Below are positions 13,475 to 25,852 of a stretch of DNA of 64,000 nucleotides, in pieces. The notes beneath the pieces are model-generated. The model saw only the letters and a list, made by a program, of their open reading frames with translations, was not told the DNA's origin and did not search any database. The translations under genes were made by a program, and so were the position numbers. How positions within the stretch are numbered: position 1 is the first letter of the stretch; every line of letters begins with the position of its first letter. The DNA comes from Smittia aterrima (lineage: Eukaryota > Arthropoda > Insecta > Diptera > Chironomidae): assembly GCA_033063855.1 (NCBI GenBank), contig CP093829.1, positions 21,235,537 through 21,299,536 of the forward strand, given 5' to 3'.

Positions 13475-15028
13475 AAGAAAAAAAGTCAAAAACCTTTAAC
13501 ATAACAAATGTGATAGAATCAAAATAAAAAGAACTTGCCTTAACCACTCTAACTGTTAGAGTTTAACAATTTAGTAAATTATAAACTTTTTTTCTGAAAC
13601 TTATTCAACATATCAAAATTAATAAAGACAAATCATTGAGAGATAAATTATTATTGACCCATGAGATTTATTTCGCAATAAAGCCAGGAAATATTTATTT
13701 TGCGTCTGCGTTTTTCTATGACTAAGGTCTTGATCTTTCAGAGGAATCATCTTACAAATTAATTCGAGTGATTGATGAGAAGAAAATGAATTTCATTTAA
13801 TGAATAGAACGAAGCCTATAAACTTGTTCTTCTGATTGTTCATCAACGTCAAATGTAGATAAACTAAAAAGTAAATTCAAATGATGAAGCGAATTTGGTG
13901 TTAGATGGATCACATGCTTGGGACATCAGATCCGGCAACGATTTTAAGGCAAAACTATTAAAATTAAAATTTATTCTCCTGAGTTAAGAATCTGAAAGCT
14001 CTTAAATATCAAATACTTAGTTAAACATTCACATTTAAATTAAAACGTTGATCGCCTCTGACTGCTTGAATAAGAGATTTCTTACATAAACCACCATCAG
14101 ATGGCTCTCACTCAAGAAATTCGCTATAAAAGAAGAAATCCAAGATTGAAACGAGCTTATTCAATTGAAATTTCAACCGTGCTTGCGATAGTTGTGCGAA
14201 ATATTTTTCATCAGTAAGATTTCAATTTAAATAAAAGCTGGAAGTAAGTGAAAGTGATTCTTAAATGCAACGACGTCTAGGTTGACACAAAGAACTCGAC
14301 AAAGCCGATTAGAACCTTTCTTTTTTCAAAAATCACAAATTTACAAAGAAAAAGTGTTAATTTCTGTTTGATAATCTTTCATCAGTAGACAAATAATAAG
14401 TGCAATAACGATCACAGATTCAACAACTTCAATCACAGTGGAAAAGAATTTTTTTTTATCAAAAATTGAAGAAACCAGAATTAAAATAAATTTAAAATTA
14501 ACTTTTATCTGTTGCTTTGTTGCAGCACTGTTGCTTTGTTGTTGTAGTTCAGAGACCTGAATCTGATAAACGTGGCGCTAATGTTATTTGCAGATCCGGC
14601 TCAATAATGAAAAATTTATTAAAAGTAATCTCAAATAAAGATTTCCAAGGGCTGTGCAAAAACTTTAGAATTTTTTTTGTCGCCTAATTTAAAGACAAAA
14701 AAATTATTTATTCATTGACTTCAATTGTTTCCTCATTACATTCAAACAATAAAAATTAAAAATCTTAAAAAGAAATAATTCTCCTTAATGGAATTGTTAA
14801 ATCAATTGTTTCTCGCACATTAAATTATTCCAATTCGAGAATCTTCACTGACGTCAATTTATCACATTTCAATAATCTTTTTCGCTAAATGCTGTGTATC
14901 TGTGAAAATATTATTTACTTTATGTTTATATCCTTCTTCGATCAGAACGATAAACTCTTTGACCGAATGATCTTGGAATAAATTTAGATTTATTAAATAA
15001 TTATAATTGTAATTTAGAAATTGCAGAT
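13475..15028. other. Intergenic region between ephexin and elongase 1
   Basis: No coding sequence is seen. It appears to contain the elongase-1 promoter and a 5'UTR intron (see the promoter entry at 14125). The rest is AT-rich sequence without recognisable structure. Confidence 0.5.
14125..14213 (+). promoter_or_regulatory. Candidate TATA promoter and 5'UTR exon of elongase 1
   Basis: TATAAAAG at 14125-14132 is followed about 30 bases later by a plausible start region (near 14155) and a GTAAGA donor at 14214. The matching acceptor ttgcag ends at 15026, three bases before the elongase ATG. This predicts a short untranslated exon spliced to the first coding exon. Confidence 0.45.
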
Positions 15029-16266
15029 ATGAGTCTCACGCGTAAATTCTATGGAACGTGGAGGGATGTGATGGACAACAAATCAGATCCGAGAACAACA
15101 AATTGGTTTATGATGAGCTCTCCACTTCCGACAATAGCTGTTAGTCTTTGCTATATTTTCATCGTGAAGGTAAAAGTACCAAATAAATTTATTTAAATAA
15201 AAATTTCATTGCCCTTCGATAGATTCTAGGGCCTAGGTTAATGTCCAATAGAAAAGCGTTCGATGCCAAAAAAATTCAACTTTACTACAATTTAATTCAC
15301 TTAGCGATAAACTCCTATCTCTTCTATGAAGCCGCAGTGAATGGTTGGCTGACAGGCTATAGGTGCGAGCATCTTCGATGATTGAATCTTCATTGAAATT
15401 TTCATTTTTTTTGTAGCTACCGCTGTCAAAATGTTGATTTCGCGCTAACAGGCGTTCCATTGAGAGTAAGTCGTTACAATGATTGTTATCAAAGGGTTAT
15501 TTCAATTATCAATTACAGATAGCTCGCGCTTGTTGGATTTATTATCTCAGCAAATTCACAGATTTCTTTGAGACCTTCATCTTCGTTTTGCTAAAGCGAT
15601 TCGATATGATAAACCTTTATCACGTCGCGCATCACAGCATAATGCCGGTAAATCTTTCGTTTTCTTAACAAATTTGAGTTGAATAATTCTGTTTGACTTC
15701 GATAGATCTCCGTCTGGTGGGGAGTGAAATTCTTTGCAGGTGAGAAGAAAAAGCTGAATAAATATTTGTTTCCTGCGCTTCACGTTTTTTTTTCTTCTTA
15801 TTTTTGTAGGAGGACATTCGACATTCTTTGGATTCATTAACACCGCCGTTCATATTATAATCTATTCGTATTTTGTAACGATCACAGTCTTCCCCGCAAC
15901 ACGGAAATACTTTTTCTGGTGGAAAACTTTTTATCCATTTTTCCAGATCGGGCAATTTGGAATTATTTTCCTTCACGCGATTCAACTTCTATGGCAAGTT
16001 TTGTTTATCTCTTAACGTTCTCAATTAATTTTTAATTTCTCAGGAAAAATGATTGCAACTATCCGAGCGCTTTTGTTTACTTCATCGGCGCTCACGCAGT
16101 TCTGTTTTATTTGTTAGTTACAAACAAAATGCGAATGGATAAAAAAGCGAAGATGTTTGATCTTGAGAAGGAGTCAAATGATTTGTTATCGAAAACAAGT
16201 GAGACAACGAAGTTCACAACGATCGAAGGAGAATATTCAACTCTGAGACAACGAACACTCTCTTGA
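15029..16266 (+). CDS. Very-long-chain fatty acid elongase (ELO family), tandem copy 1
   Basis: Exons 15029-15169, 15223-15362, 15417-15465, 15519-15647, 15706-15739, 15810-15993, 16044-16266; 299 aa, normal ELO length. The histidine box HVAHH is at residues 145-149, preceded by YLSKFTDFFETFIFV and followed by SIMP. Hydrophobic segments along the chain fit the seven-helix ER fold. The enzyme would catalyse the malonyl-CoA condensation step of fatty-acid elongation in the ER. The last intron (15994-16043) uses a GC donor, gcaagt, and phase requires it because TG plus G rebuilds Trp. The C-terminus is a hydrophilic 50-residue tail without a clear dilysine end. The substrate chain length cannot be read from sequence. 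Confidence 0.9.
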
Positions 16267-16282
16267 TTGCTTTCGAGTATTC

Positions 16283-16288
16283 AATAAA
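16283..16288 (+). terminator. Poly(A) signal of elongase 1
   Basis: AATAAA lies 17 bases after the stop codon. Confidence 0.55.
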
Positions 16289-16641
16289 TATTTTTTATAT
16301 ATTCTAAACTTTAGATTATCTAAAGTGCAAATAAATTAAATCAATCATTCATTTAATAATGTTTTTGAAATTCCATTGAGTTAAGTTGATTTACCAGATG
16401 TTTAACGAATAGACAAGGTAATCATGTGGAGTTTAAAAGAGGACATCGAACCTTCTCGGCAATTATGAAGTTGAAAATGAGTTTTTAAAATATCGCTAAT
16501 TAGAGGAAACCTAAACTTGAATCAATTTGCAAAATTTAAAGGTGATAAAAATTATTTAACAAATGAATAAAAGGATTTGAAATAAAATTTTGCTTTCAGT
16601 TTCTTGTAGGCTTTGTCTCGTAAACGTTAACATAAATCATT
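16289..16641 (+). promoter_or_regulatory. Elongase intergenic spacer with candidate promoter of copy 2
   Basis: An ATAAAAGG box at about 16567 sits 30 bases before an initiator-like TCAGTT at 16596-16601, and the ATG follows 41 bases later. No coding sequence is seen in the rest. Confidence 0.4.
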
Positions 16642-17702
16642 ATGAAAATTGTGAGCGCTTGGCATTATTTGATGGACAATTTGTCTGATCCAAGAACGAA
16701 GAACTGGGCTTTGATGGATTCTCCTTTTAAAACGATAACAGCAAGTCTGACTTATGTCTTTATTGTGAAGGTATTTATTTTAAGTTATAAAGTATTTAAA
16801 TATTAATTTTGCTTTTTTAAAATTTCAGTTTTTAGGTCCTCGACTGATGGAGAATCGAAAAGCTTTCAACATTAAAAAACCTCAATTCATCTTCAACCTA
16901 ATTCATTTATTAATCAACGTCTACCTATTTCAAATGATTGCAAAAAGTGCTTGGTTCTCTGGATACAGTTATCGATGTCAAGCGAGCGATCCATCAAACT
17001 CTGGAAATCCACTTTTAGTAAAATTTGAAATTAAATTATTTAAATTATTAATTAATTTAATTTATTTAGATCGCGAAAATATCTTGGATGTACTTTCTAA
17101 GCAAGTTCACTGATTTCTTCGAGACCTTCATCTTCGTCGTTGGCAAAAAAAACAATCTCGTTAGCTTATACCACGTTTGTCATCACAGCATAATGCCAGT
17201 TAGTGTCTCGTTATAGTTTAATTAGACTCTTTAAAAATTTAAATCTTTAGGTTTCTGTTTGGTGGGGAGTGAAGTTTTTGCCGGACGGACATGCGACGTT
17301 TTTTGGTTTCCTCAATACTGTAAGTTTTCAAACTAAATAAATTTTTAATTGCTAAAGAGTAAATCAATTCCAGTTCGTTCACATTGTGATCTACAGTTAT
17401 CTCGTGTTGACCACGGGGCTTCCATTTACAAAGAAATATTTTTCTTGGTGGAAAACTTTCTTGCCACTTTTCCAAGTCGCTCAGTTTGCTGCAATTTTAA
17501 TTCACGCTTTTCAATTGATTTTTAAAAACGAATGCAACTTTCCAATGGCTTTCGTTTACTTCATCGGTGGTCACGCTATTTTATTTTATTGGATTCTCAT
17601 GATTCAGTTGGTGAGTTTAATATATTATATAAGATATTAGTTGATTAGTCTATACAATTTTTATTTTAGAAAAAGAACAAACAGAAAAGCAAAGAAATGT
17701 GA
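16642..17702 (+). CDS. Very-long-chain fatty acid elongase (ELO family), tandem copy 2
   Basis: Exons 16642-16770, 16829-17017, 17070-17198, 17251-17319, 17374-17610, 17670-17702; 261 aa. The histidine box HVCHH is at residues 141-145 and the SLYHVCHHSIMP surroundings match copy 1. The N-terminal signature (MDNLSDPRTKNW) parallels MDNKSDPRTTNW of copy 1, so the two arose by tandem duplication. The gene ends in a lysine-rich tail (KKNKQKSKEM) that resembles the basic ER-retention tails of elongases. Intron positions differ from copy 1: no intron interrupts the VKF-GH stretch or the QLIFKNE stretch, while one interrupts NT-FVH. Confidence 0.88.
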
Positions 17703-17814
17703 AGACAACAAATTTTTTCATCTAAAAAGTTCAAGAAAACAATTCTCAAGCTACGACAGTTTCGTCAACAATTAAGTGAAAGAAAACAAAACTAATTTAA
17801 GTTTGAATAGTGTT

Positions 17815-17820
17815 TTTATT
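17815..17820 (-). terminator. Poly(A) signal of p130Cas (minus strand)
   Basis: TTTATT on the + strand reads AATAAA on the minus strand, 170 bases after the p130Cas stop. The space between it and the elongase-2 stop (17702) is only about 110 bp. Confidence 0.45.
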
Positions 17821-17989
17821 TATCAAGTGATGTTTTTTGTTAGTTACAAACGTTTGATGTTTTGATATCGCGTGATGTCATTTTTTTCTTTATCAAAAAG
17901 GAACTTTTTCGGTTTATTCAAGATGTTTTGGCAATATTTCTTGTTCTGATAACTTGTCATCTCTACTACAAAAAATCGAATATTGTCAT

Positions 17990-20900
17990 TCAAGGATTGA
18001 CAGCTTGAAGCATCGCGATCTTTAAGTCACTGGCTAAATGTGAAATATCAACGACTGAATCGACCATTTCTTGAACGGCAGTGACACTGGGAAAGTTCTG
18101 TGCTGCTTTCTTTGTCTTCATTACGCAAGTCTTGAGCGACTCAGAAAGTGCATCTGCACATGACAAAATTCTTGATTTGATATTTTTCTTCGTGACATTT
18201 CGAACTACAATGTCGCCGATATTCACGAGATTGTGAGCACTGAAATGAACAAAGAGATTAAGAATTTGATTAAAAAGAAATAAAAGAACTTTTTTACCTT
18301 AAAACAACAAACTTTCCATAAGCGAGGAAGAACTTTGGTGGCTGATTATGTTCAACAGTTTTCAGGAAGGAGTCGATGGCTTGCGTCAAATAGTTGATGT
18401 GTGTGACACATTGTGATGCGTAATAAACTAGAACAGACTTGTCGTTTGGGTCTAGAGGTTCATTGTTGTCGTTCAAGGCACTCTTAACGACCTTGTCGAA
18501 ATTATTCTTTAAATCTTTGGGCAAATCATTGCGAATTTCAGCGTTTTTCTTAGAAAATTGTTCCTCAGATTCTAAACAAACGTAATCCGAATCTTCAGGC
18601 CACTGAACTTGACTCACTGGAGTCGTTGGTGTTTGTGCATGTCGTTTAAACAACAACGAAGCATTTCCTTGAATGAACGACGCAGTTTGTCTTATGTCTT
18701 CAGTCAAAGTCTTTGATACGACGATCAGTTGATCGAGTGAGTCTGGTGGAGGTTGTGTTTGTCTCTTGTTAGAGTTTGGAGTCTCAGAACGATACAACAA
18801 ATCGATATTCCAAGACTGAACGTCAAGAGCATTGCATGCTTCATGAACAAGTAGATCTGCATCCTTTAATGCCTTCACAAGAGGCCGCAGCTTAATCGAT
18901 AAATCTATAACAAAAATGAAAATAATTTTGAGATTCTTATGAAGAATTTGATGAACTCACTTTTATCCTCAGTCTTTATAGCATTGCCCAAAGCGCCTTC
19001 AGCGAATTCCGCTAAATCATGTAACGACGTCTTAAGACGGACAACAGCAAGCTTCACATCCATCAAGACTGGCTCCAGCTTCTCTCGACTTCTCCATTGA
19101 GGACTAACAAACGAAAGTAATTTCGTTACTCCAACAGTTGCTTCATTTTGAAGACGAGACATTGTATCCAAAGCTGAAGTTAGTTCAAGTGGAAGCTCTT
19201 TGGAAGTTACGAATTTCTTTGGTGAATTCAAGCCAGCATGCGGACTGGGAACGTCGTAAGTATCTGAACCAAGATCGATCGATTTAAGTGAAAAAATACT
19301 TTGTGAGTGGGAAGGCGGAGGAGTTCGTTTATTCACTGCAACCGGATGTTTCCTTGGGATATCGTAATCCGTCATATTGGCAAAGGACGAACGATTTGAA
19401 GATGAAAAGCTGAGACTCAAACTTTCAGAAGTTAACAAAGAAGAGTTTGAGCTACTTGGCGTCATCCGGGAATTTCCCAAATTACTTGCAGGACGAGGTA
19501 CATCATACGATGAATCATCCATTCTCAACAATAGACTTGTAGCTGTGCTTGATGTCGACAGAATCGATTGTCTGCTATGTCCGTGATTAACTCTCAAGCT
19601 GCTTTCGTTTCCAATGTGAATGGCTGGTTTCGGAATATCGTAACTGTCCGCGTCGAAAGAAAGCGATGATATCATCGACTGGTTAATGTACGGTCCCGGA
19701 CTGTTAATTCTGCTGTTAGCGAAAGAAGAGCAAGATGCAGTTGACGTAGGAGTTGACGGAAGCAAATCATACAAGTACACGTCTCCGCACTTTTGTGGCG
19801 TAATCACCTAAAAGAGTAAAAAATGTTTTATTACATTTTATCTCACAACAGCGAACTGTGATCAGGAAAGTGTCAGATAAACTAATTCACTAGATTCGAG
19901 TTCTACAAGTGTTCAATAGAAACTCACACATGCAGTTCGTTTAATCTTAATGGAGAAAAATCGATAAAAAATGTTTCAGACACAAACTGCGAGCAATTTT
20001 TTTCCTTCTAAATGTCGAACAAATGAAATAATTATAATTTCGCAGCTCGGACAGATTTCGTCACAAAAAGTGTTTCAAAAACGATTTCACTTTAATTTCT
20101 CGGTCACAAAATTTAATTTTTGAATTTAAAAGAAGTAAGAGCGATGTTTTGTCATAAAAGAACGATTGTTGAATGGAACGAAGGTTTGAGTGTTTGTAAT
20201 AAAAGGAGCGAAGCAGAAAGAACTGCGCATGCGGTGAGGCGACTTGGAAGTTTGGAATGAGAGAATCCTTTCCTGCATTTTACGGTTCCCTTTTACGACG
20301 TTAACATAAAAGAAGGGCGAGCAGCGTTGAATAAATATCCGAAATCCTCTTTCTCTTCATCCGCTCGATAATTAAATTTTATGCTTCACGTAAGAGAATC
20401 ATGTTTCTCTTATCGCTTAAATGCCTTCTTCGAGTGATAGAATGCAACAGGATTTGAGCAGAAATAGTTAGCGATTCGACTCAGAAAAACTACTTTCAAC
20501 TCGACTAAGAAGAAAATCTTCTTGTTGCCATTTTCGGGCCATTGCATTTATTCTCTTGTTGCCTTATATAGAAATTCCACCTTCTTATTAATTCAGAACA
20601 GGTCTTGACTTTGTGCATTTGCAGCGACTCATAAACCTTCTCAGAAATTGAAATATATTTTGAAATAAGCTGGCGGCGTTGTCGCATAAATTTCTCGTTC
20701 ACTTATGATGGAATGTCTTGTTGTAAACTAATTAAAACTTTTGCAACGTGTCATTAAACAAATGTTTACAAATGGAAGAGCGGTTGTCTATTTGCCATGT
20801 GTTAACGCTTCAGTTTAAATTTATTTATCTTCCTGACTTCTCAGTTTTCCAAATGAAAGCAATAAATTTAAAGTCAGTCATAAATTTTATTGAGGACACT

Positions 20901-22897
20901 TTCTTGAAGTGTCGTTTAAAGATTACAAAAGCATTAGAAGCTCTCGAGAAAGAAATTCTAACAACAAATTAAGGGAGAACTCAAAAGTTTTCAAATGTGG
21001 AAGCATCTGCTGATAATTTTGCTATGAGATTGTTGTTTTTGTTTCGCTTTATGAAACGATTGGCAAAGGAATTTATTTTTGGGGTGTTTTTCGTGCTTGG
21101 CGAAAAGAAGAAGAAAAGAAGAATCATCTGCGCAAGTTTGTAACTTCTTGACTGTATTAAGAGCATAATCTGAACATTTCTTCTATCGAATTATCAAAAG
21201 AAACAAGAGGCACGTGTGCCTCACACAATTCACTTCATTATGGGGTCGCTTTGCGGGGAATACTCACTCTGTTTGGCATTATATGCCAAGATCGTCGTTT
21301 TCCTTTGATAGTTTTGTTTGACGTGTTTTCGTAGAGCTCACTTGGATGAGACATTTGACTAGAAAACGTTAATGTAGAAGCGGACATGCTCATTGAAGGA
21401 GATGCTAGCGGTGATGGCGAGTAGCAACCAGTTTGGTAGTCAACCACTTTGAGCCTGTTTCCCGGGCAAATTCCTTTGCGTCCACGCAATGAGCACAGCC
21501 ACCAACCGTCGAGTCCATCAGTGTTCTGCTCGATGACATCTAGAATTTCTCCCTTTCGAAATGCCAGCTCGTCAACCGTCTCGGCGATGTTGTCATAAAT
21601 TGCCTTCGCTTTGACATTCTAAGGAAAAAAAAGGAGAAATGTTTGAGATGCCGACGAAAAGTATCAACAAATTGCAGCCACATGTTAATTGAACTGATGT
21701 AACTTGAGAGCGACGAGGAAAAATCATCTTTCGCTCAGATTTTTCTCAAACTCGAAACCGACAAAAACGAAAGAATTCAAAACGAATTGTTGTTTGCGTT
21801 TCAATGAGTGTGCACAATTTGCGAATCAGCGAGAAAGTCTATGAAATCATAATTGAAGAATTCATGATCGCTTAAGGAAATTAATTACAAACTTGTGGAA
21901 ACTAAGCGCGAAAGAGTGAGTTGAATGAATCTAATTTGTATGACGAAGCGGTTAAACCAGTTGAGCGAAGAAAACGAAGGAAACTTTTTTTGTTTTGCGA
22001 AAATATCATTTTTGGTTTCTCGAGAGAGAGATCGAAAGGGAAACACGTCCAAATCAGCAAAAGAGCTAATTAGCAAAGTCTAATGTAGCAAAGCAAATTA
22101 AAGATTTTCAGACGATCACGGCCAAAGAACGAATCCCTTGCATCTTAATTCCGAGAAGAAATTCCTCGCATGATTGCTTGGTTAAACACAAAACAGAAAA
22201 TTAAGCTTTGTTAGCGATGGTTGGTTTATCCAATTTCAGGAGTTCATCTCACAACAAAATGAAACTAAACGACATAGACTTGATAGACGTTAAAGTTTCC
22301 TTCTCATCATAAAAACTTGAAAACGATCTCAACGTTTACTTTTCATTTAAAATAATTTGCTCTCTAACTGAATAAACAGAAACTTAATGTTGATAATTTA
22401 ATAAAGTTTGATTAGCCTGAGAAATATTTTTTTAAAGACAAAATTTGGCTGTCAGTTAAATCAGAAATGGCGGGAAGTAAACTTCTTGGAGGACTTCACC
22501 GGACGACACATTCACGAGGTCAAATATATTGACATCAATTGAAGAGAAGGAGATTTAACTGTCACAATATGCGACAACTCGAAACGAAATGGAGAAGTAA
22601 GGTTGATGTCAAATAGAAAGAAATAGAAAGACCCAACATGCATAAACAAGAAAGATCGAGAAACGAGAGAAATGTGCAAGATAGAAAAACGTTAAAAGAA
22701 ACTAGAAAAATAAGGTGATCTCGATACAAACAGCTGCTCAACTCATGACTTTTGCTTTACTTCTGTTAGTTGCTTCAATCGAAACTTAATTGACTAAAGC
22801 TGGACATAACAACACTTCGCGAAACAAGAAATATCAAACTGACCTTGAGCGATGGCTTTGGCTTGTCGTAATCCACTTCAACCCATTGCATTTTCAT
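17990..22897 (-). CDS. p130CAS: p130Cas (CAS-family focal-adhesion scaffold)
   Basis: Minus-strand exons: 22897-22844, 21618-21268, 19807-18961, 18904-18298, 18239-17990; 2109 nt, 702 aa. Start is ATG 22897 (MKMQWVEVDYDKPK). An SH3 domain occupies about residues 20-75, with the Cas-specific core GLDGWWLCSLRGRKGICPGN. The middle exon is a short substrate domain with four YDxP motifs (YDIPKP, YDVPRP, YDIPRK, YDVPSP), which in the family are phosphorylated and bind Crk. A serine-rich helical region and a C-terminal FAT-like helical bundle follow. The protein scaffolds integrin/Src/FAK signalling in the cytoplasm. Introns of 1.2 and 1.5 kb separate the first three exons. The number of YDxP motifs is lower than I recall for vertebrate Cas. 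Confidence 0.9.
19808..21267. other. Intron 2 of p130Cas
   Basis: No coding sequence with family support is seen. Several 60-75 codon frames occur on both strands but lack a recognisable product and good starts. Confidence 0.4.
21619..22843. other. Intron 1 of p130Cas
   Basis: I see nothing coding. A short GC-richer patch near 22467-22520 stands out in base composition but has no assignable function. Confidence 0.4.
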
Positions 22898-24624
22898 TTT
22901 CGTTGTTCCTTTAACGCCTCTTATTGATTATTTCATACTATCGAAGCGGAAGTGTTTCAGCCTTTCGAGAGTTCAATAATCTGCTAAAGCAATTTGCGGT
23001 CTCGCAATCCCAAAAATTGACAATCAAGGCTCACTTCTTATTTGCGTACAAAAACCTCTTTTTTTTTGCAGAAAGCGGGCTTGCTCTTTATGTATGTTTC
23101 ACTTCTCCGTTGTTGATTTAACAATGTTTATTTATTAAATTTCGTTGAGCGGTGGAAAGACATCAACGTCGCCTCGTGACGTTATCAATTGCTTTTTGTT
23201 GCTGTGATATTTTCATTCCTTTGCATTGGACGATGTAGCACTGATAATATTTTATCGATAACGATTCTTTATGCATACGTGTAAGCTTAGCTTTGTTTTT
23301 CGACGTGTTTGTTAGATCTTTATTAATTTGCACATGTATTGACCTTATTTGATTGGTTTTCAAGTCCACTTTTGCACTTAAATTGGCAACCTTCTCACTT
23401 GAGCAAGCGTCACTTTTGACAGAAAAGCCTTTTCACTTCTTCTTCTCAAAAAGGCAATAAAATTCTTCTTTTCTTTAATAAAAAATGCTTGAGGAGGAGA
23501 TACGATGTTCACTCGCGAAACGACCTCAATGGAATGCTCCAACAACCTTTCGTTTGTAACTCTTCGTGAAATTAATGTTTTCGTGAGAGAACGTGAAACA
23601 TTCATTTCAATGGAAACTCTCTCAACTTCTCTCTCGGCCTTTCAATGTTTCATAGTTGCACAAATTGTTTTTAAAACGGAGACTGTGGTGTCTGACCATC
23701 GACGGCATTCGAAGATTTATGGCAAACGTCTTCCTTTTAATGATGTCATGCGATGCATTTCAAACCTGAAATTTGTTGAATGTTTTTATTTTGGGCATGA
23801 GCAGGAATGTGACCTGAGAGTTCTCTTTTTTTGTTTTCTTTTCTTTCTAAACTATTTATTGTTTTTTAAATTCAAGAAGCTGAAATAAAAGTGGTCATTA
23901 GTCTTTAAACTGTTTGAAATATTTTAATTTACTAATGCCCATCAAATTAATGGAAATCTCTTTTTTTTATTCGAGAAATAAACTTTCGATTTTATTTATA
24001 ATGTGAGCGAATGGATTTTGCATTCTTGATATTAAAGTAAACGCCTTTGTTGTCTGTGCAATGTTGATACTTGAGTACAAATCACGCGCTGTTGTAAGTT
24101 GTAAAACAGCTGATGACGTAATCTACTGAGAATTATCTTTACTCACAGTTATTTTAAGAAGAAGAAAGTATCAACGCAATCATCAATCAAAAAACAATTT
24201 TTATTGCCAGAAATATTTATTGCTGCGTATCGGTTAGATATTGCCCCCTGGTAACTTAATTTTTGTTGATGTTTTGTAATTATAAAATCTCTTATCAAGC
24301 TGAGTCACAGGTGATAACGCGAATATCCCATTTATCGATGAGTCACCTAACAAAATGTACAACTTCAGTTCCTGACAATCTGATAACTTGAAAAAAGCGA
24401 TAACAAACTTCGTGCCGCCTGTTGTGGTGTTAGTTGTGTCGCGTTCGAGATAAATTAAAACCGACTCTATATAGAAGCGTACTTTCATTCGCAGTCGTTC
24501 ATTGGGACATACAAGACATAAAAACTGAGTAATTTGATAGAAACGCAGTCAGAATTATTTACGCATCTAAGTGATCTGTTCTTTTCAAGTGTTTAAGAAG
24601 AATTACAATTAAAAAAACTTCAAA
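22898..24624. promoter_or_regulatory. Divergent upstream region of p130Cas (-) and tetraspanin (+)
   Basis: The first 1.3 kb hold no supported gene. The tetraspanin-proximal part has TATATA at 24468-24473, with an initiator-like TCATT about 30 bases later. Above it is a dense group of GATA-type sites (24292-24296, 24312-24316, 24381-24386, 24399-24403) and two TGAGTCAC AP-1-type sites (24301-24308 and 24339-24346). Confidence 0.5.
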
Positions 24625-25852
24625 ATGGGTTTAAACTGTGGAATGTCAATGGTGAAATATGGACTTTTCATCTTTAACTTAGTCTGCGCTGTAAGTTATT
24701 TAGAGATTAAAATCATTTGAATATTTTCCCAATAGATAAGAAGATTAGACAAACTCTTTTTTCGGTTTGCTATCCAACAAACCGCACCCACGTCGTAAAT
24801 CCATTCAATCTTCCACGTTCACTTATGGCTAACGAGAGGTTTGAGCGTTCGCAATCATTAAGAATGAATCAGAGTGGGAAATTGTGAAAAATTAATGGAC
24901 TTATCAAAGCGTTTTGTTACAAAGAAATCGATTGAAAAAAGGTTGAGGGGAAATCGTTTCACAATTGAGTTCAAACTTTAACGACCGAAAAACCTTTTAT
25001 TAGAATCGTGTCGACAAAGTAATGAAATGTGAAAATTTCCACTACTCGAATTTTTTTTCTTATCGCTCGTCATTGAATAAGTGATAACATATCTGTTGAA
25101 CAGACTTTCCGCAAATGTGTTTAAAAAACCATTTTCTTCTTTTTCTTTTAGATCGCTGGCATAGCTTTGATTGTCGTTGGAGCTATTCCTCTTTTCAAAC
25201 TCGATGACATTCGCGATGCTTTCCCAGAAGACAATCCAGCACTTGTTCCAATCCTCGTCTTGGTTCTTGGATCAGTTATTTTCATTATTTCGTTCTTTGG
25301 ATGTTGCGGAGCCATCAGAGAAAGTCAATGCATGGTCTCGACTTACGCTTTTTTGTTGTTGGTTCTCGTTGTGGCCCAAATTGTCCTAGCAGTGTATGCC
25401 TTCATGTACACAGAAGACTTGGCTAACGCTGCAAGAAATGGATTCGGAAAATTATGGACTAATATGGCATCCAATCAAGACCAAGGAAGCATCAAAGCAA
25501 TCAACGGAATTCAAACTGGACTTCAATGCTGCGGTAACAATGGATCAGGGGATTGGACTCAGGCTCTCGGAGGAATTCCTTCGTCTTGTTGTGCAGGAGA
25601 AGGAACATGCTCAGCCGGAAACGCATTTTCGACTGGTTGTGGAACTATGCTCTTCGACGTTGTGAAAGCATCTGGATTGTTGATCGCATGGATCGCTATC
25701 GTCTTTGGAGCTTTTGAGGTGAGAACATTAAAAGTCAACTTTTAATTTTCCATTCTAAAACAATTTTTCTTTTTTCACAGCTCGTTGGAGTCATTTTCGC
25801 TTGCTGCTTGGCCAACTCAATCAGAAATTCGAATAGACGACAATATGCTTAA
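24625..25852 (+). CDS. Tetraspanin
   Basis: Exons 24625-24690, 25152-25718, 25781-25852; 234 aa. There are four hydrophobic segments: residues about 11-36 (with MVKYGLFIFN), 54-78, 86-108 and 195-220. The second ends at the FFGCCGAIRES motif typical of tetraspanins. The large extracellular loop has the CCG signature (QCCGNNGSGDW), then PSSCC and a GC pair, giving a six-cysteine loop. The protein would sit in the plasma or intracellular membrane and organise other membrane proteins. The short loop and sequence resemble the insect Tsp42E-type group, but I do not assign an orthologue. The 461-bp first intron carries further TGATAA-like sites. Confidence 0.92.

Noticed and set aside
22440..22520. 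GC-richer patch in p130Cas intron 1
   Set aside because: It contains a 21-codon frame only. No fold, motif or family could be supported.
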